Below, piece by piece: positions 45,052 to 54,260 of a DNA stretch of 64,000 nt. How positions within the stretch are numbered: the first letter of the stretch is position 1; each line of letters begins with the position of its first letter. Where the stretch lies: contig NZ_JAEKJR010000001.1 in assembly GCF_017303155.1 (NCBI RefSeq), positions 1,240,001 to 1,304,000 of the forward strand, given 5' to 3'. Position numbers and translations under genes: made by a program. This DNA is from Microbulbifer salipaludis (lineage in GTDB: Bacteria; Pseudomonadota; Gammaproteobacteria; Pseudomonadales; Cellvibrionaceae). Below the pieces are notes generated by a model. That model had not been told where the DNA came from. It did not search any database and saw only the letters and a program-made list of their open reading frames with translations.

Positions 45052-46212
45052 TCATTTCCAGAGTGCGGCCAGATCAATGTGCGTCCAGTCGGTGACATAA
45101 TCGGGGACCGGGACCTTGAGCCACACCTGGCGGCGTTTTACATCGGTGACGATCTGGTGATTGGTCAGGTCGGCATCCTGTTTGGTGGGCTTGGTCGCGC
45201 CTCCATTTTGGGCAAACGAACCATCCTCATTGAACAGCCGGAGATCCATGAGTTGCCGGGTCACTGCGGCATCGACCTTGCCATCGTGTTCCGCGAGACG
45301 CGCGTTCATGTTGGCGTGGCGGCGCAGAGAATTACTGATGGTTTCCCGTGGCCCCAGTCCCCAGTCGGGCACCAGAAAGGTGTTTACAACAGCAATGGAG
45401 TCACCGTCTGGCGTGCGCAGACGATTGCCGGCGAGTGATGAGCACTCCATGGAAGCACCGCCGTGTTCATCGGCGATCGACAGGATCATTGAGGTGCTAT
45501 GGCAGATGCCGTTCAAACGGGAGATCAGGGCAGACAGTGATGCGGTTTCACTCAAAATGTCGTTCAGTACATTGAGTATCGATGGGCGGTCCAGGTAAAC
45601 CAGTGAACCGCCCATGCTGGTGCCATCATGAATATCCAGATAGACACCGTGCTCATTCAACACGCTGAATGGGCAATACATACCGGGCCAGCCCAGGGCT
45701 GCGAGCTTGTAGGCGCCATCGGTGGGCCTGCGCACGGTCAGCACCTGCGCAAACTGGTTAAATGCTTCCCCCCAATCCATGTTGCGGCCGATAAACGTAC
45801 CCCCATCAAGGGAATGGCTGCCCCAAGAGAGGATTGAAGTGCAGCCAGCAAAGGAGTGCAGCTTGGACTGGAAGATGCCGTACTCCATGATCTGGTCGAG
45901 CATGCAAACCTTCGTTAGTGGCCAGCCGGTGCCTTCGGCAACGCCGTCATACCAGTGCCGGTTTCTCGTCGAGCAACTGTGGTAGGCGCGGTCGCTCCAT
46001 GTTTGCATTTCGTCCTGGGTAAGCCCGCCTTGCTTGCGGGCGGGTTCCACCACAACATCGAACGCCTGCTGCATGTGGTCGACCATCAGGGCACCATATT
46101 GTTTGCCCATTTCCCTTGCTGATCCTGTGAGGACGGGAATAAGGAACCCATTTGACTCGTAGAGCTTTCCACCCTCAAACGTGTTAAGCAGCGTCATTTT
46201 GTTGTCTGGCAT
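45052..46212 (-). CDS. C45-type acyltransferase/N-terminal-nucleophile hydrolase
   Basis: This 386-residue protein resembles the C45 family (acyl-CoA:6-aminopenicillanate acyltransferase-like), which self-cleaves to expose a catalytic cysteine. The likely nucleophile is the Cys in FAGCTSILSWG, preceded by an autoproteolysis-type Gly. GRNMDW and LNEHGVYLDIHDG follow, as in Ntn-hydrolases. No signal peptide is seen. AGGGAGA precedes the start. Substrates of bacterial members, acyl amides or peptides, are mostly unknown. It is one of a group of minus-strand genes with a TRIC-type channel 56 bp upstream. Confidence 0.8.
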   Translation of the reverse strand: MPDNKMTLLNTFEGGKLYESNGFLIPVLTGSAREMGKQYGALMVDHMQQAFDVVVEPARKQGGLTQDEMQTWSDRAYHSCSTRNRHWYDGVAEGTGWPLTKVCMLDQIMEYGIFQSKLHSFAGCTSILSWGSHSLDGGTFIGRNMDWGEAFNQFAQVLTVRRPTDGAYKLAALGWPGMYCPFSVLNEHGVYLDIHDGTSMGGSLVYLDRPSILNVLNDILSETASLSALISRLNGICHSTSMILSIADEHGGASMECSSLAGNRLRTPDGDSIAVVNTFLVPDWGLGPRETISNSLRRHANMNARLAEHDGKVDAAVTRQLMDLRLFNEDGSFAQNGGATKPTKQDADLTNHQIVTDVKRRQVWLKVPVPDYVTDWTHIDLAALWK

Positions 46213-46268
46213 GGTACGTGGTTCTCCCTGGTACTCTCTTTAAACGCGTTGCGTGTGATGGTTTGGTT

Positions 46269-46928
46269 TTAAGGCTGCGTGGTTTTGGTCAACAGCCAGC
46301 CTGGTACCCGCAGGTTCCAGTGAATGGCGGCGGCACGCAGGAAAAAAATGAGCAGCATGCAGCAGGCACCATTTATGACGGCAGATTCCGGCGACACGTG
46401 CATAAGGATCAAATAGCCGATGCAGCCGATGGTGACCGGGACTGCGTACAGTTCATTGCGCATCAGCAGGGTCTGGTTACCGGCGAGTGTGTCGCGTATC
46501 AGGCCGCCACCAATGGCCGTGATAATTCCGAGAATGAGTGGCCCCAGTGGTAACGCGAACGGCAGCTCGATGCCTTTGTGCGTAGCCTGAATGGCGAACA
46601 TGGATACGCCGAGCGCATCCAGATACAGCATGCTGCGGTAGACCTGTCCGTGCGTCATCAGCTTGTTGGCCAGGAACGCCAGCATGCTGGCAAACATGGC
46701 TACCCAGATGTAGTTCAGGTCGGAAGCCCAGAACACCGGCACATCGAGAATGACGTCGCGGATGGTGCCGCCACCAATGGCGGTAATCACACCCATCACC
46801 GTTGCTCCGAACAAATCGATCCCTTTGGGCGCCACCGCGGCGACGGCCGTTGCCGCAAAGGCGACGGTGCCCGCCATTCCCAGCAGGTATTGAAGGTCAT
46901 CGATCTGCATGGCGGTGATCACGTTCAC
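46269..46928 (-). CDS. TRIC-type cation channel family protein (UPF0126)
   Basis: This 219-residue membrane protein has seven hydrophobic spans and the two duplicated motifs GVITAIGGGTIRDVILD and GIITAIGGGLIRDTLAG that mark the bacterial TRIC/UPF0126 family (YicG-like), trimeric monovalent cation channels. The start is a GTG at 46928, or an ATG at 46910; neither has a strong ribosome-binding site. It lies upstream of the C45-type gene on the same strand. Confidence 0.92.
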   Translation of the reverse strand: MNVITAMQIDDLQYLLGMAGTVAFAATAVAAVAPKGIDLFGATVMGVITAIGGGTIRDVILDVPVFWASDLNYIWVAMFASMLAFLANKLMTHGQVYRSMLYLDALGVSMFAIQATHKGIELPFALPLGPLILGIITAIGGGLIRDTLAGNQTLLMRNELYAVPVTIGCIGYLILMHVSPESAVINGACCMLLIFFLRAAAIHWNLRVPGWLLTKTTQP

Positions 46929-47200
46929 ACGCGCAGCGCTGCATTATTCTCCGGCCGCGCCGGTTTCGCTGCGTATGTATATCTAAGGCTTTGGAAAACA
47001 CGGTGAATGAATCCCTAGATTTTGGTTGAGATTGCGCCCGCAAGGAGGCTTTTCCCGACGATTTATCTCGTCCACTGCGAAATGGCGCGCGATCGGCACT
47101 CGCTGACCAAACGAACTAAGCTCCTCAGTGTTCACCGCCGTTGTCGACATCCATTCCTTGTTATTTCCGCTAGCGGATTAAAGAGGGCAGGGAGAGCCCC

Positions 47201-47404
47201 ATGCCATACGCAGATCTCACCATTCTGGCGCTGTTTGTTTTTGCATACTGCGCTGTCAGTGGCCGCGCCGAACGCACGGCGATTAATGGCGCGCTGGTTT
47301 TCACCCTGTCTGGCCTGACCTTCGGCGCAGGTGTGATTGCCCATGGCGTCACTGCCAATGCGTTCTCTGCGTGCCCTGGGCGCGATGAGTCGGGGGCGGG
47401 CTAG
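47201..47404 (+). pseudogene. Collapsed remnant of a cation:proton antiporter
   Basis: Residues 1-43 (MPYADLTILALFVFAYCAV, then SGRAERTAING...LSGLTFG) look like the N-terminus of a CPA-type Na+/H+ antiporter of about 400-600 residues. They are followed in frame by VIAHGVTANAFSA, which resembles the last helix of the same family. The several hundred residues between are missing, and the protein stops at 67 residues. A frame change near 47365 may add to the damage. It looks like an internal deletion, not a functional small protein, although a ribosome-binding-like GGGAGAG precedes the ATG. Confidence 0.6.
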
Positions 47405-47415
47405 CGCTGGGTGGC

Positions 47416-49563
47416 ATGGTGAACGTCACAATTCTTCACTCCCCAGCCACCCGCGAGGCGCTGAAAACGGCGCTGGCGATGGTGCTCACCTACTGGATTG
47501 CCCTGCAGGCCAACTGGGACAAGCCCATGTGGGCGGGCCTTGCTGTGGCGCTTGTCAGCCTGGATACCCTGGGGTTATCACTCAACAAGAGCGCGTTGCG
47601 CATGCTGGGTACGCTGGTTGCCGGGGTGGTGGCACTGGTGTTGGTGGGGCTCTTTCCGCAGGATCGCTGGCTGCTCATGGCCGCGCTGTCGCTGTGGGTT
47701 GGCTGCTGCACTTATATGATGCTGGGTTCCCAGCGGGCCTATTTCTGGCAGGTCTGTGGCTTTGTCAGTGTGATTATCTGTGTCGGTGCCGCTACCTCCA
47801 GTAGCGGCGCGTTTGCCACTGCCGTATTGCGCGCCCAGGAGACGGGCCTCGGGGTGCTGGTGTACAGCCTGGTGGCCATGCTGGTGTGGCCGCGTCACAG
47901 CGACGGCCAGTTCCTGGCCGCCATCGCGGAATTGCACGACAAGCAACTCGCGCTGTACCGGCATACGGTTGGCGGGCTGACGGGAAGCGTGGACGTGGCA
48001 AAAACCACCGCTCTGTTGGGGGAACTCACCGGCCTCCACCAGAAGGTGTCTGGTCTTTTGGAAGCGTCGGTTGCCGATAGCTACGAGATCTGGGAGCGGC
48101 GCTGCTACTGGCAGCGTTATGTCGCCCGCGGCAAAGCCGTGACCGAAGGTTTGGAGCGGCTCGCATTACTGGCGCCCGGTAGTGCGCCGCTCTCGTTGGA
48201 GAAACGGATACCCGCACTGGCGGACTTCGACACCGTTATCCAGCAGCGATTCAGAGCGCTTGCCTCGCGAGATCACGCTGGCATCAGCGAGACGCCACAG
48301 ATGGCACCAGCGCTTGTCGCAGAGCGACGTCAACTGGAATCCCTGTCGCTGTTTGATGTGGGTAACCTCGCGGTTATTCGCCGGCAGCTCACCGCGCTGG
48401 ATACCCTCACAAGCGACTTACTTTCTGTGAAGGAGGATGCGCGTAGTGACCAGCTTGGAATGAAACCAGCGGCGACAGCGAATTTAATCCATGAACACTG
48501 GCGGCTGGATGCGGATCGCTTGATTGCGGTCGCGCGTGTCATGCTTTCCCTGTGGGCGGCGTATCTGCTGTATATCTATGTCGAAGGTGTACCGGCGGGG
48601 GCAACGCTGGTGACGTTAACTGGATCGCTGGCGATGGTGCTGGCGGCGGCGCCGCAGGTGGCGCCACTGCGATTGGTGTTGCCGGTGTTGGTGACCACAT
48701 TGCTGGCGGGTGTGATTTATCTCTTTGTCATGCCCAACCTCATCCATTTCTGGCAATTGGCGTTGCTGCTGTTTGCGGTGACGTTCGGCATCTGCCGTGC
48801 GCTTTCCAGTCCTTCCGCGCAGGCGGCAAAAGCCCTCGCGTTTTCCATGTTCATTTCTGTTTGCAGTATCCAGAACGCGCAAACGTACAGTTTTCTCGCC
48901 ATTGCCAATATAGCCATGGCGTTTCCCATTGTGTTGCTGCTGCTCGCCCTGGCGGCGTACTTCCCGACCTCGCCGCGGCCAGAACAGGTTTTCCGTCGCT
49001 TACTTGCGCGCTTCTTGCGCTGCGCCGGCGATAGTTTTTTGCAGGGGAATAGCGCCGGGTATGGGCGCCATAGACAACGCCTTGCCCATGCGCTGACTAC
49101 ACTTCCTGTGGAAATTGCCACCTGGTCTGGTCGAACTCCCGCGCGCTATTGGCCCGATGGCGAACGCCAGGCACTGGATACGCTGGTGCAGCGCATTGGT
49201 GCGCTGGCATTTTTTATCCAGACGCTGGCACAGGAACTTCCGGTTAAGCGACGAGAACCGGAGGCGCTGGTGCACTGGCGCGAATCGGTGGGCGGTGCCC
49301 TGGTTACCCTGGCGGGTTCACTATCAGGAACGGAGCGGGTGGACTATCGCGAACTTTCCATCCAGCTGCACGCTTTACTCGACAGCATGGAAGCGGAAGT
49401 GCGCAGCGAAGCGGCACAACGCACGCAACTGGATAGTGATGTGGTGGAGCAGTGGCTTTGTCGAGCAGGCCTGCTGCGCGGCATAGGCCAGTCTGTGGTC
49501 GATATCGCCGAGACGGCGGATAAATTCAGCTGGAGGCAGTGGGATGAACCGCGCTTTTATTGA
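47416..49563 (+). CDS. FUSC family efflux membrane protein (AaeB-like)
   Basis: This 715-residue inner-membrane protein has two sets of about five to six hydrophobic spans (about 15-160 and 370-520), each followed by a cytosolic domain, the FUSC/AaeB plan. Motifs such as WAGLAVALVSLDTLGLSLNKSALRMLGTLVAG and FFSVIICVG-like helices fit the family that exports aromatic carboxylic acids with an HlyD-type adaptor. A DUF1656 gene (20 bp downstream) and an HlyD gene follow, the usual gene order. The outer-membrane partner gene is broken (see 50616), so the system may be impaired or use another partner. Confidence 0.9.
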   Translation: MVNVTILHSPATREALKTALAMVLTYWIALQANWDKPMWAGLAVALVSLDTLGLSLNKSALRMLGTLVAGVVALVLVGLFPQDRWLLMAALSLWVGCCTYMMLGSQRAYFWQVCGFVSVIICVGAATSSSGAFATAVLRAQETGLGVLVYSLVAMLVWPRHSDGQFLAAIAELHDKQLALYRHTVGGLTGSVDVAKTTALLGELTGLHQKVSGLLEASVADSYEIWERRCYWQRYVARGKAVTEGLERLALLAPGSAPLSLEKRIPALADFDTVIQQRFRALASRDHAGISETPQMAPALVAERRQLESLSLFDVGNLAVIRRQLTALDTLTSDLLSVKEDARSDQLGMKPAATANLIHEHWRLDADRLIAVARVMLSLWAAYLLYIYVEGVPAGATLVTLTGSLAMVLAAAPQVAPLRLVLPVLVTTLLAGVIYLFVMPNLIHFWQLALLLFAVTFGICRALSSPSAQAAKALAFSMFISVCSIQNAQTYSFLAIANIAMAFPIVLLLLALAAYFPTSPRPEQVFRRLLARFLRCAGDSFLQGNSAGYGRHRQRLAHALTTLPVEIATWSGRTPARYWPDGERQALDTLVQRIGALAFFIQTLAQELPVKRREPEALVHWRESVGGALVTLAGSLSGTERVDYRELSIQLHALLDSMEAEVRSEAAQRTQLDSDVVEQWLCRAGLLRGIGQSVVDIAETADKFSWRQWDEPRFY

Positions 49564-49583
49564 AAACCGGCCGGTGTGTGGCG

Positions 49584-49793
49584 ATGCCCGTACCCCATGA
49601 ATTGGCCATCGCCGGGATTTACCTTTCTCCCATGCTCGTCGCGGCGACGCTGGGATTAATCCTCGCGCTCACCGTGGCACACCTGCTGGATCGCTATCGC
49701 CTGTCGCGGTACTTCGCCCATCCGGCTCTGGTGCTCACCAGCCTGAGTGTCATTTTTACCCTGCTGGTGGGAACCCTGTTTATTGGAATATGA
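49584..49793 (+). CDS. DUF1656 small membrane protein (AaeX-like)
   Basis: The frame is open from a TTG at 49560, but the ATG at 49584 starts the typical protein, MPVPHELAIAGIYLSPML, 69 residues with two membrane spans. DUF1656/AaeX proteins always accompany FUSC efflux pumps and their HlyD partner. Its stop is 3 bp before the HlyD start. Confidence 0.9.
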   Translation: MPVPHELAIAGIYLSPMLVAATLGLILALTVAHLLDRYRLSRYFAHPALVLTSLSVIFTLLVGTLFIGI

Positions 49794-49796
49794 CGC

Positions 49797-50615
49797 GTGC
49801 AGATTTCCAGAAAAACCATACTGACAGCGCTGGTTGTACTGGTGGCGGCGCTGGCGGTGCTGCTCAGATACCAATACTCGCGGAACAACCCCTGGACTCG
49901 GGATGGCCAGGTGCGCGCCGCGGTCATTCAGGTGACCCCCAATGTTTCCGGTCAGGTGGTGAACGTCGGGGTGAAGGACAATCAGCTTGTCGAACAGGGC
50001 ACCCTGCTGTTTGAGATAGACCCCCGTCCATTTGAGGCGAGGCTGGAGCAGGCGCGGGCAAACCTGGCCGGGGTTTCAGCCGGTGTTGATGAAGCCCGCG
50101 CAAGTTTGGGCGAGGTGGGCGATGCCAACCCGAGTATCCGTGCAGCGCGCGCGGCACTACGGGAGGCGCAACTGAATGTTGAATTTACCCGTATCACTGC
50201 GCCCGCAAATGGTTATGTCACCAACCTCAATTTACGTGTGGGCAGTCATGCGGTGGCCAACCAGCCCGCGCTGGCACTGGTGGACGTAGACAGTTTCTGG
50301 ATCGAGGGATTCTTTCGTGAAACCGCCATTGCGCATATCTCTCCGGGTGACCGCGCCGTAGTGACATTGATGGGTTACCCGGGTCGCCCGATCGAGGGGC
50401 GCGTGGAAAGCATCGGCTGGGGCATCGCACAGCCGGATGGCGCCACCGGCCGCGACCTGTTGCCGCAAATACGCCCTACGTTTGAATGGATACGCCTGGC
50501 CCAGCGCATACCGGTGAAAATTGCTCTCGGCGAATTGCCAGATGGGGTCTTGCTACGTGTCGGCACCAGCGCTTCGGTGCAGGTACTGGGAGGCACCGCC
50601 CCCCCGGCAGAGTGA
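49797..50615 (+). CDS. HlyD-family membrane-fusion protein (AaeA-like), short coiled coil
   Basis: This 272-residue periplasmic adaptor starts at a GTG. It has an N-terminal membrane anchor (residues 6-24), the biotinyl-lipoyl half DGQVRAAVIQVTPNVSGQVVNVGVKDNQLVEQGTLLFEID, a helical hairpin, the second lipoyl half RITAPANGYVTNLNLRVGS and a beta-barrel with FFRETAIAHISPGDRAVVTL. The hairpin (about 85-130) is shorter than is usual in this family, which may reflect a deletion of about 35-60 residues; this is an impression, not an alignment. It links the FUSC pump to an outer-membrane factor, whose gene is broken. Confidence 0.87.
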   Translation: MQISRKTILTALVVLVAALAVLLRYQYSRNNPWTRDGQVRAAVIQVTPNVSGQVVNVGVKDNQLVEQGTLLFEIDPRPFEARLEQARANLAGVSAGVDEARASLGEVGDANPSIRAARAALREAQLNVEFTRITAPANGYVTNLNLRVGSHAVANQPALALVDVDSFWIEGFFRETAIAHISPGDRAVVTLMGYPGRPIEGRVESIGWGIAQPDGATGRDLLPQIRPTFEWIRLAQRIPVKIALGELPDGVLLRVGTSASVQVLGGTAPPAE

Positions 50616-50879
50616 AGATGCGCCCGGGCGCAAGTAGCGTCGGGGCCGGCATTTGCCGACCCGCTACTGGATGAACTGGTGGCCAATGCTCTGGAGCAAA
50701 ACCTCAGCCTGCGCTCGTCCACGCTGCGCATAATGCAGTCACAGCAGTTGACCATCGTCGTGGGCAGTCAGTTGCCGCAGGTACGTGCGAACCTGTCACC
50801 GGTTGAACTGGTGCCACCGGAAACCCGCGAAGAAATGCAGCAGCGTAGCGGTAGTTGGCGCAAGGTATTCAGGGAATGA
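50616..50879 (+). pseudogene. Remnant of an outer-membrane efflux factor (NodT/TolC type)
   Basis: In the frame following the HlyD stop one reads FADPLLDELVANALEQNLSLR, the normal start of the mature part of NodT-type efflux factors, then IVVGSQLPQVRANLSP, and at once a C-terminus-like VPPETREEMQQRSG. About 350-400 residues in the middle are missing, and no start codon or signal peptide is left. It must once have been the outer-membrane partner of the FUSC/HlyD system. A 66-residue frame from 50679 is open, but I do not think it makes a functional protein. Confidence 0.75.
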
Positions 50880-50898
50880 AACAGGCCGAGGTGAGACA

Positions 50899-51330
50899 AT
50901 GCTGATCAAAGTCCTGCTCATTGCATCGGCATTGCTGGTGATCAACACACTGATCCACGCGCTGGGGATGACGGTTGCCCTTCGCTGGAGCCGGCTAATT
51001 GCCGAACTACATCCGACACATCCGTTCCTGCCAACCGGCCGGCCGCTGGTGGTATCCGCGGTGGTATTACTGATGTTCTTTGCCTCGGTGGCCGAAGTGA
51101 TGACCTGGGCGCTGGTCTACCGTTGGCTGGGTGCGTTCAGCGAGGCAGAACCCGCGCTCTACTTTTCCATGGTCACCTACACCACCCTGGGCTATGGCGA
51201 CATCGTGCTTGAAGGCGGCCTGCGGTTGTTGTCTTCCTTCCAGGCCGCCATCGGCATCATCATGTTCGGCTGGACCACCGCCGTGGTGTTGGCGGTGGTT
51301 CAGCGGCTGTACCAAAAGCCGCAGTGCTAG
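50899..51330 (+). CDS. Two-transmembrane potassium channel-like protein
   Basis: The ATG at 50899 follows GAGGTGAG and gives 143 residues with four hydrophobic spans. The last two flank YTTLGYGDIV, the K+-channel selectivity filter. No RCK/TrkA-N domain follows, so it is a minimal channel subunit. It stands between the broken efflux gene and a DUF3604 remnant on the other strand. Confidence 0.85.
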   Translation: MLIKVLLIASALLVINTLIHALGMTVALRWSRLIAELHPTHPFLPTGRPLVVSAVVLLMFFASVAEVMTWALVYRWLGAFSEAEPALYFSMVTYTTLGYGDIVLEGGLRLLSSFQAAIGIIMFGWTTAVVLAVVQRLYQKPQC

Positions 51331-51370
51331 GCTCTCAATCTATTCTCAACAACGGCGCGTTGTCGGTTGG

Positions 51371-52252
51371 TTACTGTTGGGGTGTATACCAGATCGGCGA
51401 GGTCCACGCGCGCTCCTGAATGCTCACCGGCAGGTCCTCCGGGCGTTTGAGGCCCGTGCGTACGGCATCGTAGGTGGACCAGCGCGGTGTGGGAATTTGC
51501 AGTACGCGCGCATAGTAAACGGCATGCTGCGAGGCATCGAAGTCCGGGTCCGTCCAGGTCGCCGTTAACTGGGCGTCGCCGATGCTATTGTTATAGGTCG
51601 CGTCTTTTTCATTGACGGTATCACCCACCGGCGGGATCTTGCCGTCCGCGTCGGGCTTGCGATCACCGGACAGGCCAACGTCATAAATTTTCGACTGTTG
51701 CTTGCCGGATGCATCGATCCAGCCCTTGATGATCTGAATGCGGTCGAGGTTTGCGCCGTCGGCTTCCTTCATCGCGTGCACCACAAAGGTTGGCGCCTTG
51801 TCCGTGGTCGGTAGCAGGTCGCCTCCCATGGGCACACCTTTGGTATAGGCCTTGGTGAGACCATCTGCGGAGCCGAGGGATATACCCTCAAGTTCATAGC
51901 CGCCGAAGAATCGCACCTTCATGCGCGGGCCGGAAGTAGCATAAGTCTCTTTGCGCTTGATGCCCTCGAAGATGCCGTCCCGAGTATTGGCCTCGGCCCA
52001 CACCGCGGCCACACCGCCAGAGCTGAAACTCCGCACCTGTTTTGCGCCAGCCGCATCGACTCCGGGCGGGCCTTCCAGTCTGTGTTTGGGATCGATTTCA
52101 AAACCGAACTTTCCGGTGTAGTTGTCCTCCTCGATCGCAGACGCCCCATTGTGGGTGTCCGAGTCGCCGATAAAACCGAATTTGAACGGGTTGCCGTTGC
52201 CCTCGCTTTCAAGCGTGAGCCCGCGGATCAGCGCCTCACGCGCATAGCCTCC
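51371..52252 (-). pseudogene. C-terminal fragment of a DUF3604 protein
   Basis: The minus-strand frame reads GGYAREALIRGLTLESEG, then FGFIGDSDTHNGASAIEEDNYTGKFGFE and RSFSSGGVAAVWAEANTRDGIFEGIKRKETYATSGPRMKVRFFGG to the stop, which is the typical second half (about 290 of about 650-700 residues) of DUF3604 proteins. The N-terminal half with signal peptide is missing; upstream of 52252 the frame loses similarity. A start at 52036 (GTG) would leave 221 residues, but the fold would be incomplete. Confidence 0.85.
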
Positions 52253-52611
52253 TTTTTTATGTTCGGGGGGAGCTACGTGTTGGCATTGGGATCGAATTTG
52301 ACAGGTCCTTCATTTTTATTCAGTCAATTTCGCCAGTCATCCATCGGCGTAAAGCGAGGTAACCGCTGACACATGCGGAACGCCGGTCGCGGGACTCGCT
52401 ACAGAACACAACTCTGGCGCTAGGTCACCGTCGGTTCGGTCGCAACTACAGCGGCTATACTGCCCCCGATAATACGCCCGATACGACCCCCGATACTACG
52501 ATGCCCGCATCAAAACAACTGGGCTCCTTAACAAATGCTGGCCAGGAAATTTCACGGCCCCTGTGAATAATTCCTGCATTGAATGGATTACGGAACAAGG
52601 AAGTTCGCAAT
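52253..52611. other. Intergenic stretch upstream of the M20 peptidase
   Basis: About 360 bases with no gene that I can support. A 20-residue minus-strand frame next to the DUF3604 fragment is probably remnant DNA of that gene. The segment 52440-52510 contains short repeats of CCCGATA/CCCGATAC, and the promoter of the M20 gene should lie around 52500-52580. Confidence 0.45.
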
Positions 52612-54138
52612 ATGCAGTTACTGAAGAAGAAATCATTGAGTGTGCTCGCCGCCGTCCTTATGAGTGTGAGCCTTGCGGCGGTCACTAATGCAGACCAGGA
52701 CTTCTCTTCCATGCAGATGCAGGGCGTAAAGCGGGTAGACATCAAGGTTGATGTGGACGCCGCAGCGAAACGATTGTCCAAGGCCGTGCAGTTCCCCACC
52801 ATCTCTAATCAGGACAGAGCGGATTTTGATGTAAAGGCGTTTGAGGGCTACCACACGTTTCTCGAACAGGCCTATCCGAATGTCCACAAGACCCTGAAGC
52901 GGGAAAAGCTGGGTAAGCCCCGCCCGTACAGCCTGCTGTACACCTGGGAGGGCAAGGATCCGTCACTGCCCCCTGCCGTGTTTATGGCGCATCAGGACGT
53001 GGTTCCCATCGCCGAGGAGTCCCGCGACCAATGGCAGAACGAGCCTTTTTCCGGCGCAATTGCCGATGGCTACATCTGGGGGCGCGGTGTACTGGACGAC
53101 AAAAACCAGATTCATGCCATCCTCGAAGCTGCGGAAATGAAGATCAAGGAAGGTTTCCAGCCGGCCCGCACGCTTTACTTTGTTTTTGGTCACGACGAGG
53201 AAGTGGGTGGCCCGGAAGGCGTCAAGCATGTGGTTGACGTACTGGAGCAGCGCGGGCTCAAGGAGATCGCGTTTGTCATTGACGAGTCTGCGCCGCTGAT
53301 ACCGAATCTGTTTCCCGGCATCGAGGAAAACTCCGCGCTGATCGGGATTGCCCAGAAGGGCTACATGAGCCTGGAACTGTCGGTGAACGGGGAAGGTGGC
53401 CATTCATCCCAGCCGCCCGAGCATTCCAATATCGGTATTTTGGCGGAGGCGATCACCAAGCTGGAAAATGCCCAGTTCCCTTATAAGATCAACAAGGCGG
53501 TGCGCCACCAGTACCGCTTTATGGGGCCAGAATTGCCAAAGGAAAAGCAGGCGATGTACAAGGCCGTCGCATACGGTGACGACGGAAAGACGACCGAGCT
53601 GGAGCAGAAATTCATCGAGGAAATGGCCGAAGATCAGGTAACCCGCGCCATGCTGCATACCACCATCGCGGTCACCATGTTTAACGCTGGCATTAAAGAC
53701 AATGTACTGCCGCCTTCGGCAACCGCCGTGGTCAATTTCAGGATCGCGCCGGAGGATTCCAAAGAAAGCGTCATTGCCCATGTGAAAAAGGCGATCGACG
53801 ACGATCGCGTAAGCATCAAGGACATTTCCGCATCCACCCCACCAACGAACGTCGCCGACCCTCATGGGGATGGCTACAAACTATTGGAAAAAACCATCCG
53901 GCAAACCTGGGGCAATGACCTGATTGTCTCGCCATTTTTTGTGATTGGCGGCTCGGATTCCAAGCATTTCCAGGCTCGGTCTTTCGCACCGAACGTCTAC
54001 ACCATTACCGCGATACAGCTGGAATCCACCAAGGAATTTGCCGGTTTTCATGGGGTGAATGAGCGTATTCTGGTGGATGAGTACGCCCGCTCGATCGCAT
54101 TTTTCTACCAGTTGATGAATAACCTGGAAGAACTTTGA
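52612..54138 (+). CDS. Exported M20 family metallopeptidase
   Basis: The ATG at 52612 follows AAGGAAG and begins a signal peptide (LLKKKSLSVLAAVLMSVSLAAVTNA); 508 residues. M20 metal ligands are visible: HQDVVP, the bridging Asp in GRGVLDDKNQ, Glu pair in DEEVGG and a late His in GSDSKHF. The lid/dimerisation domain is inserted at about 230-360 with the HSSQPPEHSN loop. It resembles carboxypeptidase-S-like (M20/M25/M40) enzymes that release amino acids from peptides. It is probably periplasmic. Confidence 0.93.
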   Translation: MQLLKKKSLSVLAAVLMSVSLAAVTNADQDFSSMQMQGVKRVDIKVDVDAAAKRLSKAVQFPTISNQDRADFDVKAFEGYHTFLEQAYPNVHKTLKREKLGKPRPYSLLYTWEGKDPSLPPAVFMAHQDVVPIAEESRDQWQNEPFSGAIADGYIWGRGVLDDKNQIHAILEAAEMKIKEGFQPARTLYFVFGHDEEVGGPEGVKHVVDVLEQRGLKEIAFVIDESAPLIPNLFPGIEENSALIGIAQKGYMSLELSVNGEGGHSSQPPEHSNIGILAEAITKLENAQFPYKINKAVRHQYRFMGPELPKEKQAMYKAVAYGDDGKTTELEQKFIEEMAEDQVTRAMLHTTIAVTMFNAGIKDNVLPPSATAVVNFRIAPEDSKESVIAHVKKAIDDDRVSIKDISASTPPTNVADPHGDGYKLLEKTIRQTWGNDLIVSPFFVIGGSDSKHFQARSFAPNVYTITAIQLESTKEFAGFHGVNERILVDEYARSIAFFYQLMNNLEEL

Positions 54139-54260
54139 CATTAATGCTTGTCAATTATTGGCAAGAAAGTCGATACCCAACCCTTCGTTAGGTCCTTCAC
54201 CCTCTTGGCCAATTTTCGAACTTCTATGTGTTTGACCAAGAGAGTCTACAACGTCGGGTT

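Noticed and set aside
50679..50879. A functional 66-residue protein
   Set aside because: Its sequence reads as both ends of an outer-membrane efflux factor joined together, without signal peptide, so it is a remnant.
54139..54260. CTCTTGG/CCAAGAG inverted repeat as a terminator
   Set aside because: Arms are seven bases with a loop of about 25 and no T-run; too weak to call.
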